Below, one piece after another: positions 42,294-51,800 of a stretch of 64,000 bases of DNA (positions within the stretch are counted from its first letter, which is position 1; each line of letters starts with the position of its first letter). The position numbers were made by a program, and so were the translations under genes. The notes under the pieces are model-generated. The model searched no databases and was not told the DNA's origin. It saw only the letters and a program-made list of their open reading frames with translations. The stretch is from an uncultured Bacteroidota bacterium (GTDB taxonomy: Bacteria; Bacteroidota; Bacteroidia; Chitinophagales; Chitinophagaceae), in NCBI GenBank assembly GCA_903887415.1, contig CAISPO010000034.1, positions 1-64,000 of the forward strand, read 5' to 3'.

Positions 42294-44738
42294 TTACGCT
42301 CCTCCTTGCTCACCGGCTCTCTTCTTCTCTTCTTCGGCGCCGCCGCTATGTTTATGCACGGGCGCTACAGTTCTTTTGCCAAAACGATAAGTAACGGAAA
42401 CTGTAGCCTGCCGCGTATCGTGGCGGGAAGTAAATACTTCGGTATATCCCGTGAAATAAGATGAGCCGCTTTCGTTGCCGTGAAAGAAAATATCATTGGC
42501 GTTAAAACGCAGCGTAAGGCGTTTGTCGAACATATTTTTCTGTACCCCCACATTGAACATAGATATTGGCGTAAGGTTCAGGAATCCATATACCTGCGCT
42601 GCCTGGTAAAATACTGTCAGCTCTGCCGACCAGTCTTTGGGCATCGTGAATTTATTGCTCGTATATATGTCGAATGTTGGCTTGCCGGCATTGAGGTTTG
42701 TATTGGCAAGGTTGCCCTGGTATTGGGCATAGTAAGCATCGAAGTTGGTGATATTGGTCCACCATTTAAAGATAGGTGTAGTGTATGCACCGCTGATGCC
42801 TATATAATGCATTGTCGCCAGGTTGTCTTTTGTTTGTATGGTTACCCGGTCTTGGGTGAGGCTTGGTTTGATGACCTCTGTTATTACATTATCTGTAACA
42901 CTGTAGCTAAGCGTAGTAATAAAACGCTGCTTATAGATGTGCGACAGCTCTCCTGAATAAGTAAGCGCAGGGTTCAGGTACGGGTTACCCACTTTATAGG
43001 TGGTTGGGTCCACAAAAAATTTGTACGGGTTCAGGTCATCGTAGCCGGGGCGCTCTATGCGCCTGCTCAGTGTAACGCCAAGGTCATTATCGGCGTTAAG
43101 ATGGTCTTGTACGGCAAGGCTTGGGAACAGATGTGTGTAGTTTTTTTCAAACGTTTGCCCGGTAATAAGCTCATCGCCGTTCACAATAGTTTGCTCGGCA
43201 CGCAGCCCGAATTGTGCGCTGTATTTCTTCCATTCCTTGCTGGCATTAATGTATGCCGCGTTTATGTTCTCATCGTATATAAAATGGTCGCTTTTGGTAG
43301 GGTCGTAGATACTGGTATCGTTGCTGCGGTTGTAGAACTTCGGTTGATTGTCGGCAGTTACATAGCTGCTTTTAATGCCGGCTTCAAAATGAACGCCATT
43401 TTTAAATGGCCTCACGTAATCAGCCTTGAAGGAACGTATTTGTGTAAGGCCGGTTATATCTCCATGAAGCACATAAGGAGATCCTGTTTCCATGCCGTTG
43501 GGCAGGTAATAGTTTGTGGTGAAATCCTGGGTATTCGTATTCCAGTAGCGGGCATAGTCCAGGTCTATGGTCAGCTCCTGGCCTGCGCTGTCAAATGTAT
43601 GTTTAAAGTGTACATTAGGAGCGTAGTTATTCCAGTTGCCGGAGGAGGTGTTATTTGTTGCAAAGGTTGAGTCGAGCTGGCTGGAAGGATTGAGCACATT
43701 GGCAAAATAATACCCCTTGGTACCCAGGTAAAAATTCTCGCCGGTTACTGATGCTCCTAAAGTAGTTTTTGAGGTAAGGTTGTAATCAACTCCGGCGCCC
43801 ACTATATTGGTATGAAACTGCATCACGGAATAGTTATCCTGTACAAAAGATCCGTTCAGGGCCCCATTGTCATAATACTTCCGGTCCCAGTCCACATGGT
43901 TGAATCCTACCCGGTAGTTCGAATTATAATTGAGATAGACATTTACTTTATTCTCCCGGTAGTTGAGGTTGAAGCCTGCGTTTTCCTTTTGATACACACC
44001 CTGGCCGTAGCTGCCATTCACACTGCCATTGAGGCCTGTCTTGTTGTCCTTCTTTGTTTTTATGTTGATGATCCCGGCAGTGCCCGCAGCATCATACTTT
44101 GCAGATGGATTGGATATGATCTCGATCTTATCAATGGAGTTGGATGGCATGCTCTTCAGCATATTCGCAAGGTCAGCAGACGACACAGGCACTGTGCGGC
44201 CATCTATCATTATGTTTACTCCCTGCTTGCCCTTCAGGCTAATGTTGTCATTCTGATCAACGGTAACGCCAGGCGATTTAGCGAGAATATCCAGCGCTGA
44301 ATTTCCTGCGCTCACGATGCTGTTTTCCACATTCACCACCAGCTTGTCGGGATGCACTTCAATAAATGGCTTTTGTGCGCTTACGGTTACTTCCTTCAGC
44401 TTCGCATTTGTTTCATTCATTTTTATTTCCGGTAATGGAATAGTGTTGTCTGCAACAACCATTTTTTCTGAGTTATAACTATCATAGCCCATCAGCATCA
44501 CTTTGATAAAGTAGCTGCCGTTTGCAATTGGCGCCAGGTCATATTCACCATTGTCATTGGTAAGAGTGGTCTTTACCAGGCTGGAGTCTGCAGCATGAAG
44601 TAAGATAACACTAGCAAAACTCAGGGGCTTTCCTGCGTCATCGGTTACTTTGCCGGATACGCCCCCAGTGCGGGCTGCAGCGCTCGTTGCAGAGATCAGC
44701 AAAAGAGAAAAAACAACAGGGAACAATAAGTTTTTCAT
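42294..44738 (-). CDS. TonB-dependent-receptor-like outer-membrane protein (OMP_b-brl_3 type)
   Basis: About 814 residues from the ATG at 44738, which opens the signal peptide (MKNLLFPVVFSLLLI); the frame runs on to 44810. Order: a carboxypeptidase-regulatory-like domain (about 25-110; GGVSGKVTDDAGKPLSFASVIL), a plug domain (about 115-235; SALDILAKSPGVTVDQND, GVNIMIDGRTVPVS, AAGTAGIINIKT), then a large barrel with many aromatic strands. The last strand (ATVSVTYRFGKR) is followed by an unusual basic/Glu/Gly tail (HKHSGGAEEEKKR). Members import or bind nutrients or act as structural barrels. It is divergent from the propeller kinase at 44880, which may regulate it. Confidence 0.88.
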   Translation of the reverse strand: MKNLLFPVVFSLLLISATSAAARTGGVSGKVTDDAGKPLSFASVILLHAADSSLVKTTLTNDNGEYDLAPIANGSYFIKVMLMGYDSYNSEKMVVADNTIPLPEIKMNETNAKLKEVTVSAQKPFIEVHPDKLVVNVENSIVSAGNSALDILAKSPGVTVDQNDNISLKGKQGVNIMIDGRTVPVSSADLANMLKSMPSNSIDKIEIISNPSAKYDAAGTAGIINIKTKKDNKTGLNGSVNGSYGQGVYQKENAGFNLNYRENKVNVYLNYNSNYRVGFNHVDWDRKYYDNGALNGSFVQDNYSVMQFHTNIVGAGVDYNLTSKTTLGASVTGENFYLGTKGYYFANVLNPSSQLDSTFATNNTSSGNWNNYAPNVHFKHTFDSAGQELTIDLDYARYWNTNTQDFTTNYYLPNGMETGSPYVLHGDITGLTQIRSFKADYVRPFKNGVHFEAGIKSSYVTADNQPKFYNRSNDTSIYDPTKSDHFIYDENINAAYINASKEWKKYSAQFGLRAEQTIVNGDELITGQTFEKNYTHLFPSLAVQDHLNADNDLGVTLSRRIERPGYDDLNPYKFFVDPTTYKVGNPYLNPALTYSGELSHIYKQRFITTLSYSVTDNVITEVIKPSLTQDRVTIQTKDNLATMHYIGISGAYTTPIFKWWTNITNFDAYYAQYQGNLANTNLNAGKPTFDIYTSNKFTMPKDWSAELTVFYQAAQVYGFLNLTPISMFNVGVQKNMFDKRLTLRFNANDIFFHGNESGSSYFTGYTEVFTSRHDTRQATVSVTYRFGKRTVAPVHKHSGGAEEEKKRAGEQGGA

Positions 44739-44879
44739 ATTGTGTGGTTGATGGTTCAAAAGTATCTGCGAATATTGACGATATATTCCCCCTCTGCGGG
44801 TGATTTGCATTCCTGTAACAGAAAAACAGGGAGTATTGAGTATTTTGTGATGTCATAAGGGTTAATTTCACAGTGCGAT

Positions 44880-47861
44880 ATGCAGTATAAAAAAGGCAAG
44901 CAGGCAATACTATCCGGCATAAGATGCAAAGCCATCTGTGTGCTGGCAATGCTGTTTTCTGCAACTTCCTTTGCGCAGCGTTATCCGTTCCATAACCTGA
45001 ATGTCGATGACGGGTTGATGCAGTCACAGGCTACATGCATGGCGCAGGATAAAGCCGGTAACTTATGGATAGGCACGCTGGGCGGGCTTTCCCGGTACGA
45101 TGGCAGAAACTTTACAAATTACACTGTAAGGAATGGCATGCTCAACAATACGGTATGGAGTGTAGCCGTGGACTCACAGGGATATATATGGGCAGGCGGG
45201 CCCGCGGGCATATCACGGTTCGATGGAAGGAAGTTCATTCACTATTCCAAGCCGCAGCAAACATTGCGCTCAGTCAGCACCCAGCAGATAGAGATAGCCG
45301 GTGACACAACCTGGTGGCGGGTGCAGGGAGAAGTGTATTTTATTACCAAGGGCAAGATAAAATATTTTGCAGTTCCCGGCCCGGCACAATCAGTGTCTTC
45401 AATCCTGGCAGAAAGAGATGGCATTTGGGTGGCTAATGACCACGTGATGTATCACTATAACAAAAGCAAGTGGGATACGACCAGGTTTGAAATTGATAGT
45501 GCGCAAAAAGCCCCGTATATATACAGGATATTCCGGGACAAGGATAAAACAATGTGGCTCACAACCAGCGGTGGGTTATATAAAATAGAGGATGGCAACA
45601 AGTTCATGCCCTACCTCATCAACGGGCAGCCGCTTACTTATCCGGCACTCAGGTCTTCAATAACACAGGATAATTCAGGTGCGCTGTGGCTGGGTACTAA
45701 CAGCGGTGTTTTAAAAATTGCCGATGACAAGGTACAAACGTACAACAAGCGTAACGGCCTTAGCGACAATACCTTCTTTGACCTGCTCACAGATGCGGAG
45801 GGCAATGTATGGATGGCATCGGACGGGCAAGGCATATTCAGGTTTTCGGGTTCTCAATTTACTGTACTGGACGAAACCATGGGCCTGCCCAGCTCGCAGA
45901 TAATGGCGTTAGCATCTAACAAACGTGATTCGCTTTTCCTGGGTACTTATGACGCAGGGCTATTTACTTTCGTTGATGGAAAAATAAGCGCGCTCCCTTT
46001 CCCTTCCAATCCGGTACCGGGCATTACTTCCTTATACCATATGCACAACGGCAAACTATGGATAGGCACACGCGGCAGGGGGTTATGGTCTTATAACAAT
46101 GGTATCTTCAAGCAATACGAAGCGCCCGACCGTAATTTTCCTTCAAACCTGATACAAAGCCTTTATGAAGACCCTGAACACCGGTTGTGGATAGGCTTTT
46201 CAAATGGAGTCATGCTGTACGAACATGACAGCTTTAAAACAGTATCCAACAAAAATGTTCCGGTAACGGCTTTTCTGGATATAGGATCGGGCAAAGTGCT
46301 TATGGCAACCGAAGGTGGATTGCAGCAATACCAGGATGGAGAAGTAACCGACTTCAAGACCAACACTATTGCCGACAGCTCACCGGTGAACTGCTTCGTG
46401 CTGAAGGGTGAAGACCTTTGGATAGGAAGCTCAGAAAATGGCCTCATCCGGTATAATATGGTGAGCGGGAAATCGCTTATTATCAATAAAAGCAAGGGGC
46501 TGCGTTCCGATTTCATTTACAACATCATTGCGGACAATGATGGGAACATATGGGCGGGTACAGGTTTCGGTATTCATAAGATAACGATGAATGAAGGCGG
46601 CGAGCCAATGGTGGCCTTTTATGGAAAAGCGCAAGGGATCACCGGTATGGAAAGCAATATCAATTCCGTATTGAAACAACCCGATGGCGGCCTGTGGTTT
46701 GGCACTACCAACGGCGCTATCCATTACCAGCCACATACGGATATAGTTTCGTCTGCACCCACAAGCATTGTATTGCAGTCAGTGAAACTCAGTGGTGAAA
46801 ATACCATCGACCGCAGCTACTACGACAGTACCGACAACTGGTACAACATACCCTACAACCTGCGCCTGCCTTATAAAAAGAACAACATTTCGTTTACTTT
46901 CCAGGCCATAACACTAAGCGGGTCGCAGGAAGTGCTGTACCGTTACCGTATGGATGGCCTCGAAACACCTTGGTCTGACTGGTCGGCAACAAATTCTGTT
47001 ACGTATTCTGCACTGCCGCCCGGCAAGTATGTATTTCGCGTACAGTGCAGCGGGCGCGATGAAGAGCATTTGCCCGAACTGACTTATTCATTTGAGATCA
47101 TTACGCCCTTTCAAAAAACAAACTGGTTCCGGCTGTCAGTGCTTATTGCTTGTATTCTTATTGGTATTTTGCTGCAATACATTGTGAACAGCAGGAAGCA
47201 AAGAAGAGAACGGCTGTTGCAAAAGCTACGCATGGAAGAGCAGGGTAAGATACGGGTGCGCACAGCCGAGGATTTTCATGATGAGATAGGCAATAAACTC
47301 ACCCGCATCAACGTACTCACGAGCGTACTGAAAAGCAAAGCTGCCCTTACACCTGAAACAACAAGGATACTAGGTCAGATAGAAGATAACACTGCCCAGC
47401 TATACAGCGGCACACGGGACATACTCTGGTCGCTGAAACCATCTAACGACAACCTGTATGAGATACTGCACCGCATCCGTGACTTTGGCGGTGAACTGGT
47501 GCAGGATACTGAGGTGAATTTTACATTTACCGGAACCGATGAAAAATGGCGCAACTTCCGGCTACCAATGGACATGAGCCGCAACCTCATTATGATCTTC
47601 AAGGAAGCGCTGAATAATTGCGTCAAATATTCACAGGCGAAGAACATATCGCTGGAAGTGACGCTGAAGAACAGGAATGTGCTGCATATGGTGTTGAAAG
47701 ACGATGGTATTGGCTTTGATATGCATACCGTGAAAAAGGGGAACGGCATCAATAACATGAATACCCGCGCGGAGCGGCTTAATGGCAAGTTGTATATCGA
47801 TTCGAGGGCCAATAAGGGTACGATCATCAGCCTGACATTTAAAATACCGCCAAACAGGTGA
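44880..47861 (+). CDS. Hybrid-type sensor: periplasmic propeller sensor histidine kinase
   Basis: 993 residues: a signal peptide or membrane anchor, two seven-bladed propellers made of Reg_prop repeats (about 30-640; GNLWIGTLGGLSRYDG, GYIWAGGPAGISRFDG, RLWIGFSNGVMLYEH), a Y_Y_Y domain (about 645-745), one membrane helix (about 755-775), a HisKA_3 dimerisation helix with FHDEIGNKLTRINVL (His800), and a HATPase domain (NNCVKYSQAKNISLEV, DDGIGFDM, GNGINNMNTRAERL). There is no receiver or AraC domain in the same chain, unlike the Bacteroides hybrid regulators. The response regulator is a separate gene 46 bases downstream. The ligand is unknown. Confidence 0.92.
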   Translation: MQYKKGKQAILSGIRCKAICVLAMLFSATSFAQRYPFHNLNVDDGLMQSQATCMAQDKAGNLWIGTLGGLSRYDGRNFTNYTVRNGMLNNTVWSVAVDSQGYIWAGGPAGISRFDGRKFIHYSKPQQTLRSVSTQQIEIAGDTTWWRVQGEVYFITKGKIKYFAVPGPAQSVSSILAERDGIWVANDHVMYHYNKSKWDTTRFEIDSAQKAPYIYRIFRDKDKTMWLTTSGGLYKIEDGNKFMPYLINGQPLTYPALRSSITQDNSGALWLGTNSGVLKIADDKVQTYNKRNGLSDNTFFDLLTDAEGNVWMASDGQGIFRFSGSQFTVLDETMGLPSSQIMALASNKRDSLFLGTYDAGLFTFVDGKISALPFPSNPVPGITSLYHMHNGKLWIGTRGRGLWSYNNGIFKQYEAPDRNFPSNLIQSLYEDPEHRLWIGFSNGVMLYEHDSFKTVSNKNVPVTAFLDIGSGKVLMATEGGLQQYQDGEVTDFKTNTIADSSPVNCFVLKGEDLWIGSSENGLIRYNMVSGKSLIINKSKGLRSDFIYNIIADNDGNIWAGTGFGIHKITMNEGGEPMVAFYGKAQGITGMESNINSVLKQPDGGLWFGTTNGAIHYQPHTDIVSSAPTSIVLQSVKLSGENTIDRSYYDSTDNWYNIPYNLRLPYKKNNISFTFQAITLSGSQEVLYRYRMDGLETPWSDWSATNSVTYSALPPGKYVFRVQCSGRDEEHLPELTYSFEIITPFQKTNWFRLSVLIACILIGILLQYIVNSRKQRRERLLQKLRMEEQGKIRVRTAEDFHDEIGNKLTRINVLTSVLKSKAALTPETTRILGQIEDNTAQLYSGTRDILWSLKPSNDNLYEILHRIRDFGGELVQDTEVNFTFTGTDEKWRNFRLPMDMSRNLIMIFKEALNNCVKYSQAKNISLEVTLKNRNVLHMVLKDDGIGFDMHTVKKGNGINNMNTRAERLNGKLYIDSRANKGTIISLTFKIPPNR

Positions 47862-47907
47862 TATACCGTAAGGTAAGAACCCGGAACTTTGATAAAATTA
47901 TTGTTTT

Positions 47908-48540
47908 ATGAAGCGTGACCTGGATATACATGTAGCGATAATAGAAGATGATGAAACCATACGGGAAGGCTATGCGTTCCTGATCGGCAATACCGAAGGG
48001 TATAAGGTCGTGGGCACCTACCCTTCCTACGAAGATGCAGCAAAGCGAATTGTAAAAGATAACCCCGACGTGATCTTGCTGGATGTGGAGCTGCCGGGAA
48101 TATCGGGCATAGACGCCCTGCCCAAGCTCAAAAAAATACTGCCTGATACGCATATCCTGATACTAACTGTATATGAGCAGGAAATGCTCATTTTCCGCGC
48201 ACTGGGTAGCGGAGCGGCTGGCTATCTTACCAAGAATACCCCAGCCGATAAAATAGTAGCGGCAATACATGAAGTAATGGAAGGCGGCGGCCCTATGAGC
48301 GCGCACATAGCCCGCATGGTGATAAGCTCTTTCAAAAGAAATGAATCAACGCCCCTCACCCGCCGCGAAACGGAAATACTGGAACAGATTGCTACCGGCA
48401 AGAGCCGTAAGCGCATAGCCGAAGAATTATTCATCGACCTCGAAACCGTGAAATCGCACATCAAGAATATCTACCACAAGCTGAACGTACATTCAAAAGC
48501 AGATGCTATAAAAGCAGCAAAGGATAATAAGTTCATATAG
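47908..48540 (+). CDS. NarL/LuxR-family response regulator
   Basis: 210 residues: a receiver domain (1-125; IIEDDETIRE acidic pocket, phospho-acceptor Asp59 in VILLDVELPG, Lys in GYLTKNTP) and a LuxR-type helix-turn-helix (about 145-210; LTRRETEILEQIATGKSRKRIAEEL, VKSHIKNIYHKLNVHSK). It is the natural partner of the HisKA_3 kinase upstream (HisKA_3 kinases usually pair with NarL types). Confidence 0.95.
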   Translation: MKRDLDIHVAIIEDDETIREGYAFLIGNTEGYKVVGTYPSYEDAAKRIVKDNPDVILLDVELPGISGIDALPKLKKILPDTHILILTVYEQEMLIFRALGSGAAGYLTKNTPADKIVAAIHEVMEGGGPMSAHIARMVISSFKRNESTPLTRRETEILEQIATGKSRKRIAEELFIDLETVKSHIKNIYHKLNVHSKADAIKAAKDNKFI

Positions 48541-48562
48541 GCTGCCATTTTGTTTGTGTTTC

Positions 48563-48590
48563 GTAAAGACGCCATGCATGGCGTCTCTAC
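48563..48590. repeat. GTAGAGAC palindrome, copy 4
   Basis: GTAAAGACGCCATG and CATGGCGTCTCTAC form a 28-bp palindrome with one mismatch, 22 bases after the response-regulator stop codon, between convergent genes. Confidence 0.8.
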
Positions 48591-48613
48591 AACGCGGTCA
48601 GCTTTGTTCGTAC

Positions 48614-48642
48614 GTAGAGACGTTGCACTGCAACGTCTCTGC
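48614..48642. repeat. GTAGAGAC palindrome, copy 5
   Basis: GTAGAGACGTTGCA-C-TGCAACGTCTCTGC: a 29-base palindrome, 23 bases after copy 4. Its core (GTTGCA/TGCAAC) differs from copies 1-4 but matches copy 6. Confidence 0.8.
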
Positions 48643-48658
48643 AATAGTAATGGGACAA

Positions 48659-50092
48659 TCATTGCAGCGCCTTAAAAATATCCTGACCTACAACATCTGT
48701 ACTCTCAGCAGAATTAGATAACACGACCACTGCAATTTTTTTATCCGGAGAGAACGCCATGTAGCTGCTACAGCCGCCTGTGCCACCGTTGTGCCATATA
48801 TAGTTGTCATCCTTTGTTTTGCCCATGTGCCAGCCCAGCCCTATGGTCATTTCCTTATCATAGGTGATGTGGTGGGTAAGCGTCATCGCCTTTGATAAAC
48901 TGCTTTTTTTCTCTTTCATATTGACCTGCGCATACAGCAGCATATCGTGCAGGGATGAACGGAGAGCACCAGCGCCGGCAAGGGCATCCATATTCCACAT
49001 CTGCACGGGCTCGCCCTTATCGTTATATACTTTCACCTCCTGTTCTTTTTGCTTTGCATCAGGATGCTGTACGGTGTTGTTCATATGCAACGGCTTGCAA
49101 ATAATATCAGTTACCATTTCCTCGTAAGTCTTTCCGGAAACACGTTCCAATATGGTGCCCAGCAAACCGGCAGCCAGGTTGGAGTAGGTATATTTTTCAC
49201 CTGGCACTGATGCCAACTCGCATTTTTTAAGATAGGCAAACAGTTTTTCTTTATCGTAGTCTTTGTACGGATCCACCATTGTCGCCGCGTTTAAGAGCAT
49301 GTTCGATGGTAAGCGCGGCAACCCCGATGTGTGGTTTGCGAGCATCTGCAGCGTTATCTGCTGCAGGCTTTTATTGGCAGCTACGGAATCGGGCAGGTAT
49401 TTTGTTATGGGATCTGAAAGGGATACTTTGCCTTCTGTTACAAAGTAAGCAAGCAATGTTGCGGTAAATGTCTTGGTAATAGAGCCGATCTCGAAAATGG
49501 CGTCCGGGCCGGGTATGTGACCATTTTCTTTTTGGGTAGCGCCATAACCATAGGTGTATGTATCGCCATCTTTCACAACACCGATGCTCAGACCCACTGT
49601 GTTTACCTTGTTGACATATGCCCTGGCAATATTGTCCACCTGGCTGTCCAGCGCTGTTTTCATCGGGTTGTCTGAAGCTACTGTATAACTCTTGTTGGCA
49701 ACGGGTTCCTTGTAGGGCAGGAACTGTAGATGGGCGATCTTACCATCTTTATCAGCACCTATCTTAAATTGAAGCATGGCATTAGTGCATTCCGTTTTAT
49801 AACTGCTCACGCCATCCTTTATCTCCATGAAGGAAGATTCGATAATTGCACCAAGCGGGTAAAGGCCGCTTTTCAAGACCGTTGTAAATGTTTCTTGAGT
49901 GAATTTAGCTTTAAAATCATCATCAAGCATTGCGTACAGTGCATCGCCTTTCTGCACATTGATATAGTTCTTAACGATGGTAAATAACGAGTCATTGAGT
50001 CTCTCTTTACTTTGTGCAGAGGCTGACATATTAAAGGATAAGACGACGACAAGAAAGCAAAATGACAATTTCATAAAGGTTGCTGTTTTCAT
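48659..50092 (-). CDS. Serine hydrolase (class C beta-lactamase fold) with N-terminal DUF3887-like domain
   Basis: A 477-residue exported protein. After the signal peptide (to SASAQ) a DUF3887-like NTF2-type domain spans about 30-130 (YINVQKGDALYAMLDDDFKAKFTQ). The hydrolase follows, with the S-x-x-K motif SITK (204-207), YSN (303-305) and HNG (434-436), all as in class C beta-lactamases and D-amino-acid peptidases. Its substrate is probably a peptide or ester of the envelope; drug resistance is not implied. An ATG six codons in is an equally good start. Confidence 0.9.
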   Translation of the reverse strand: MKTATFMKLSFCFLVVVLSFNMSASAQSKERLNDSLFTIVKNYINVQKGDALYAMLDDDFKAKFTQETFTTVLKSGLYPLGAIIESSFMEIKDGVSSYKTECTNAMLQFKIGADKDGKIAHLQFLPYKEPVANKSYTVASDNPMKTALDSQVDNIARAYVNKVNTVGLSIGVVKDGDTYTYGYGATQKENGHIPGPDAIFEIGSITKTFTATLLAYFVTEGKVSLSDPITKYLPDSVAANKSLQQITLQMLANHTSGLPRLPSNMLLNAATMVDPYKDYDKEKLFAYLKKCELASVPGEKYTYSNLAAGLLGTILERVSGKTYEEMVTDIICKPLHMNNTVQHPDAKQKEQEVKVYNDKGEPVQMWNMDALAGAGALRSSLHDMLLYAQVNMKEKKSSLSKAMTLTHHITYDKEMTIGLGWHMGKTKDDNYIWHNGGTGGCSSYMAFSPDKKIAVVVLSNSAESTDVVGQDIFKALQ

Positions 50093-50157
50093 CTAAATTA
50101 ATAATACTCAGAAGACCACGGAATTAAAAAACATTTTTCTCGAAAGTGCGTAATGGC

Positions 50158-50586
50158 TTACATCCGCGGTTGATCGTTTTTTATCCGTTTTATTCTCCAT
50201 GCCAGCTCCAGCGAATAGTTACTTTTAGAATTAAGGTATTCGTAAATGCACACGCATTTCTCAAACAGGCGTTTGCTTTTCTCTTCATTTCCCTGTTCGT
50301 TCTCATGCAATGTATTGGCCATGCCTTCAAGAGTGTTGGCTAGCTGCATCAGATTTTCATTGCTGAATTTCAGGTTTCCCTGGAGTTCATTTATAAAATC
50401 ATTGTCCGGCAGTAGCACAAGGTAGTCTATGTCTATGGCCAATTCATCGGTCAGCATTTGCTCTATATCTGCAACCCACTCATATGCACTGTCATAATTG
50501 CTTAGTCCCGGCAACATGGAGATCGTCTTGCCCAGCGAACGCCCAAGTTGGTCTGTTTGCCTTTTTAGAAAATCCCGTTGTTCCAT
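50158..50586 (-). CDS. Hypothetical cytoplasmic protein of a sigma-factor operon
   Basis: A 142-residue soluble, mostly helical protein (LKRQTDQLGRSLGKTISML, then NLMQLANTLEGMANTLHENEQ, a likely coiled coil) with two adjacent Cys-containing residues (KCVCIYEYL). I recognise no family. It begins four bases after the membrane protein gene of the ECF operon and is therefore probably made with it, perhaps as an extra regulator. Confidence 0.62.
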   Translation of the reverse strand: MEQRDFLKRQTDQLGRSLGKTISMLPGLSNYDSAYEWVADIEQMLTDELAIDIDYLVLLPDNDFINELQGNLKFSNENLMQLANTLEGMANTLHENEQGNEEKSKRLFEKCVCIYEYLNSKSNYSLELAWRIKRIKNDQPRM

Positions 50587-50590
50587 CTCG

Positions 50591-51163
50591 TTATTCGTTC
50601 GTGGTCAGATAGTCGATGCCAATGGATACCTTGTCTATAAGTGGAGTCAGATAATTCTTCACCGCCCGCCTGTTGATGTAATTGACAAGAACCCCCAGCA
50701 GCAGGCCGATTATCAGCGGCACATACCTATGAAAGCCAATGAAAATAAGGCTTATCCCTGATATTGATGGGCCAATGTACCAATAGAGCACATTGCTTAG
50801 TAAACTCCGCTCTTTTTCAAGGTATTGCCTGTACACTATCAGGTATTGCATTATTGGCAAGGAAAGGTCGTCGGGCTTCATTTTCGCGACCTTACGTAAA
50901 ACGATCACAACAACGATACAAAAGATCGACAATATTACTGCACCCGTTTTAGCCAATACGGGATGCATAAACCAGGCTGCAGTAATCATGAACGGCATAA
51001 GCAGGAACGCAAGCGTTATTTCCCGGGCGTTGCGCCGCCTTATGATCCGCTCAAATTTTCTCAGCCGGCTGTCCAGTTCGTCAGTTAGTTTGTCTTCATT
51101 CAATGATACTTCATCCTCGTTTGCCGGGTTTTTCCACTTTTCCTTTAGTTCCTCGTCTGTCAT
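50591..51163 (-). CDS. Membrane protein, likely anti-sigma partner
   Basis: About 190 residues from the ATG at 51163, whose bases overlap the sigma-factor stop as ATGA; an ATG at 51181 would give a 22-base overlap. An N-terminal cytoplasmic, charged segment (residues 1-50; LKEKWKNPANEDEV, DSRLRKFERIIRRRNAREI) precedes four helices in two pairs. No zinc or RskA motif is seen. Position directly after an ECF sigma gene with ATGA coupling is the usual place of the anti-sigma factor, so that role is inferred. Confidence 0.68.
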   Translation of the reverse strand: MTDEELKEKWKNPANEDEVSLNEDKLTDELDSRLRKFERIIRRRNAREITLAFLLMPFMITAAWFMHPVLAKTGAVILSIFCIVVVIVLRKVAKMKPDDLSLPIMQYLIVYRQYLEKERSLLSNVLYWYIGPSISGISLIFIGFHRYVPLIIGLLLGVLVNYINRRAVKNYLTPLIDKVSIGIDYLTTNE

Positions 51164-51645
51164 AAGATCGGTGTTAAACAATTAAACAATTTGGCTTTTA
51201 TCCGGGTCATTTTTACTGCTACATTATTTGCTGTTAAACCGGTTATTTCCGCTATTTCCTTATAGGGCATATCTTCCAGGAACAACATTACTATCGACCG
51301 TTCGATCTCGCTCAGGCTCTTAATGCAATGGTACAGTTCCGGATATGATTTTTGGTGAGGTTCGGAGATCTGCAGGCTCTCCAGTGCCATTCCATCCGCA
51401 CTCAGAAACCGGCTCTTCCGTTTATTGATCTTTTGATTGGCCCTCAGGCAAACGTTGATAGTGATCCGGTACAACCATGTGTTGATAGACGATTTGTTCT
51501 GAAAAGAACCCATTGCCTTCCATACATTCAGCAGCACTTCCTGGAACAGGTCCTTTGCGTCTTCATACGACGAGGTATATGCAAGGCACATCCTAAAGAT
51601 AGCGCCTTTGTTTTTCTTTATGGTGCTCAGAAAAAGCTCTTCCAA
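51160..51645 (-). CDS. ECF RNA polymerase sigma factor
   Basis: A 161-residue sigma-70 factor with only regions 2 and 4. Region 2 includes SSYEDAKDLFQEVLLNVWKAMGSF and SINTWLYRITINVCLRANQK. Region 4 includes LSEIERSIVMLFLEDMPYKEIAEITGLTANNVAVKMTRIKAKL, a helix-turn-helix for the -35 box. It is the first gene of a three-gene unit with a membrane protein and a small helical protein. The regulon cannot be read from the window. Confidence 0.95.
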   Translation of the reverse strand: MEELFLSTIKKNKGAIFRMCLAYTSSYEDAKDLFQEVLLNVWKAMGSFQNKSSINTWLYRITINVCLRANQKINKRKSRFLSADGMALESLQISEPHQKSYPELYHCIKSLSEIERSIVMLFLEDMPYKEIAEITGLTANNVAVKMTRIKAKLFNCLTPIL

Positions 51646-51800
51646 TGCTCAGAAAATTATGGTTATTCATCAGTTAGTTACCGCGGGGCAGTAAAATATT
51701 ACACAATCACCAGATTTTTTAAAGATGCGGGCATGATAGGGCATTAATAGTGACGAATGAATCATCTATATTTTCACTATTTTGTGTAGGTGATATTATT
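51646..51800. other. Intergenic stretch upstream of the sigma operon
   Basis: Together with the relic at 51801-52010, this makes a 383-base region without an intact gene. It is AT-rich. It should contain the promoter of the sigma operon, but no clear TAnnTTTG box is seen on the minus strand. Confidence 0.4.

Noticed and set aside
48659-50092. Antibiotic-resistance beta-lactamase
   Set aside because: SxxK, YSN and HxG are shared by many peptidases and esterases; the N-terminal DUF3887-like domain and lack of context give no support for resistance.
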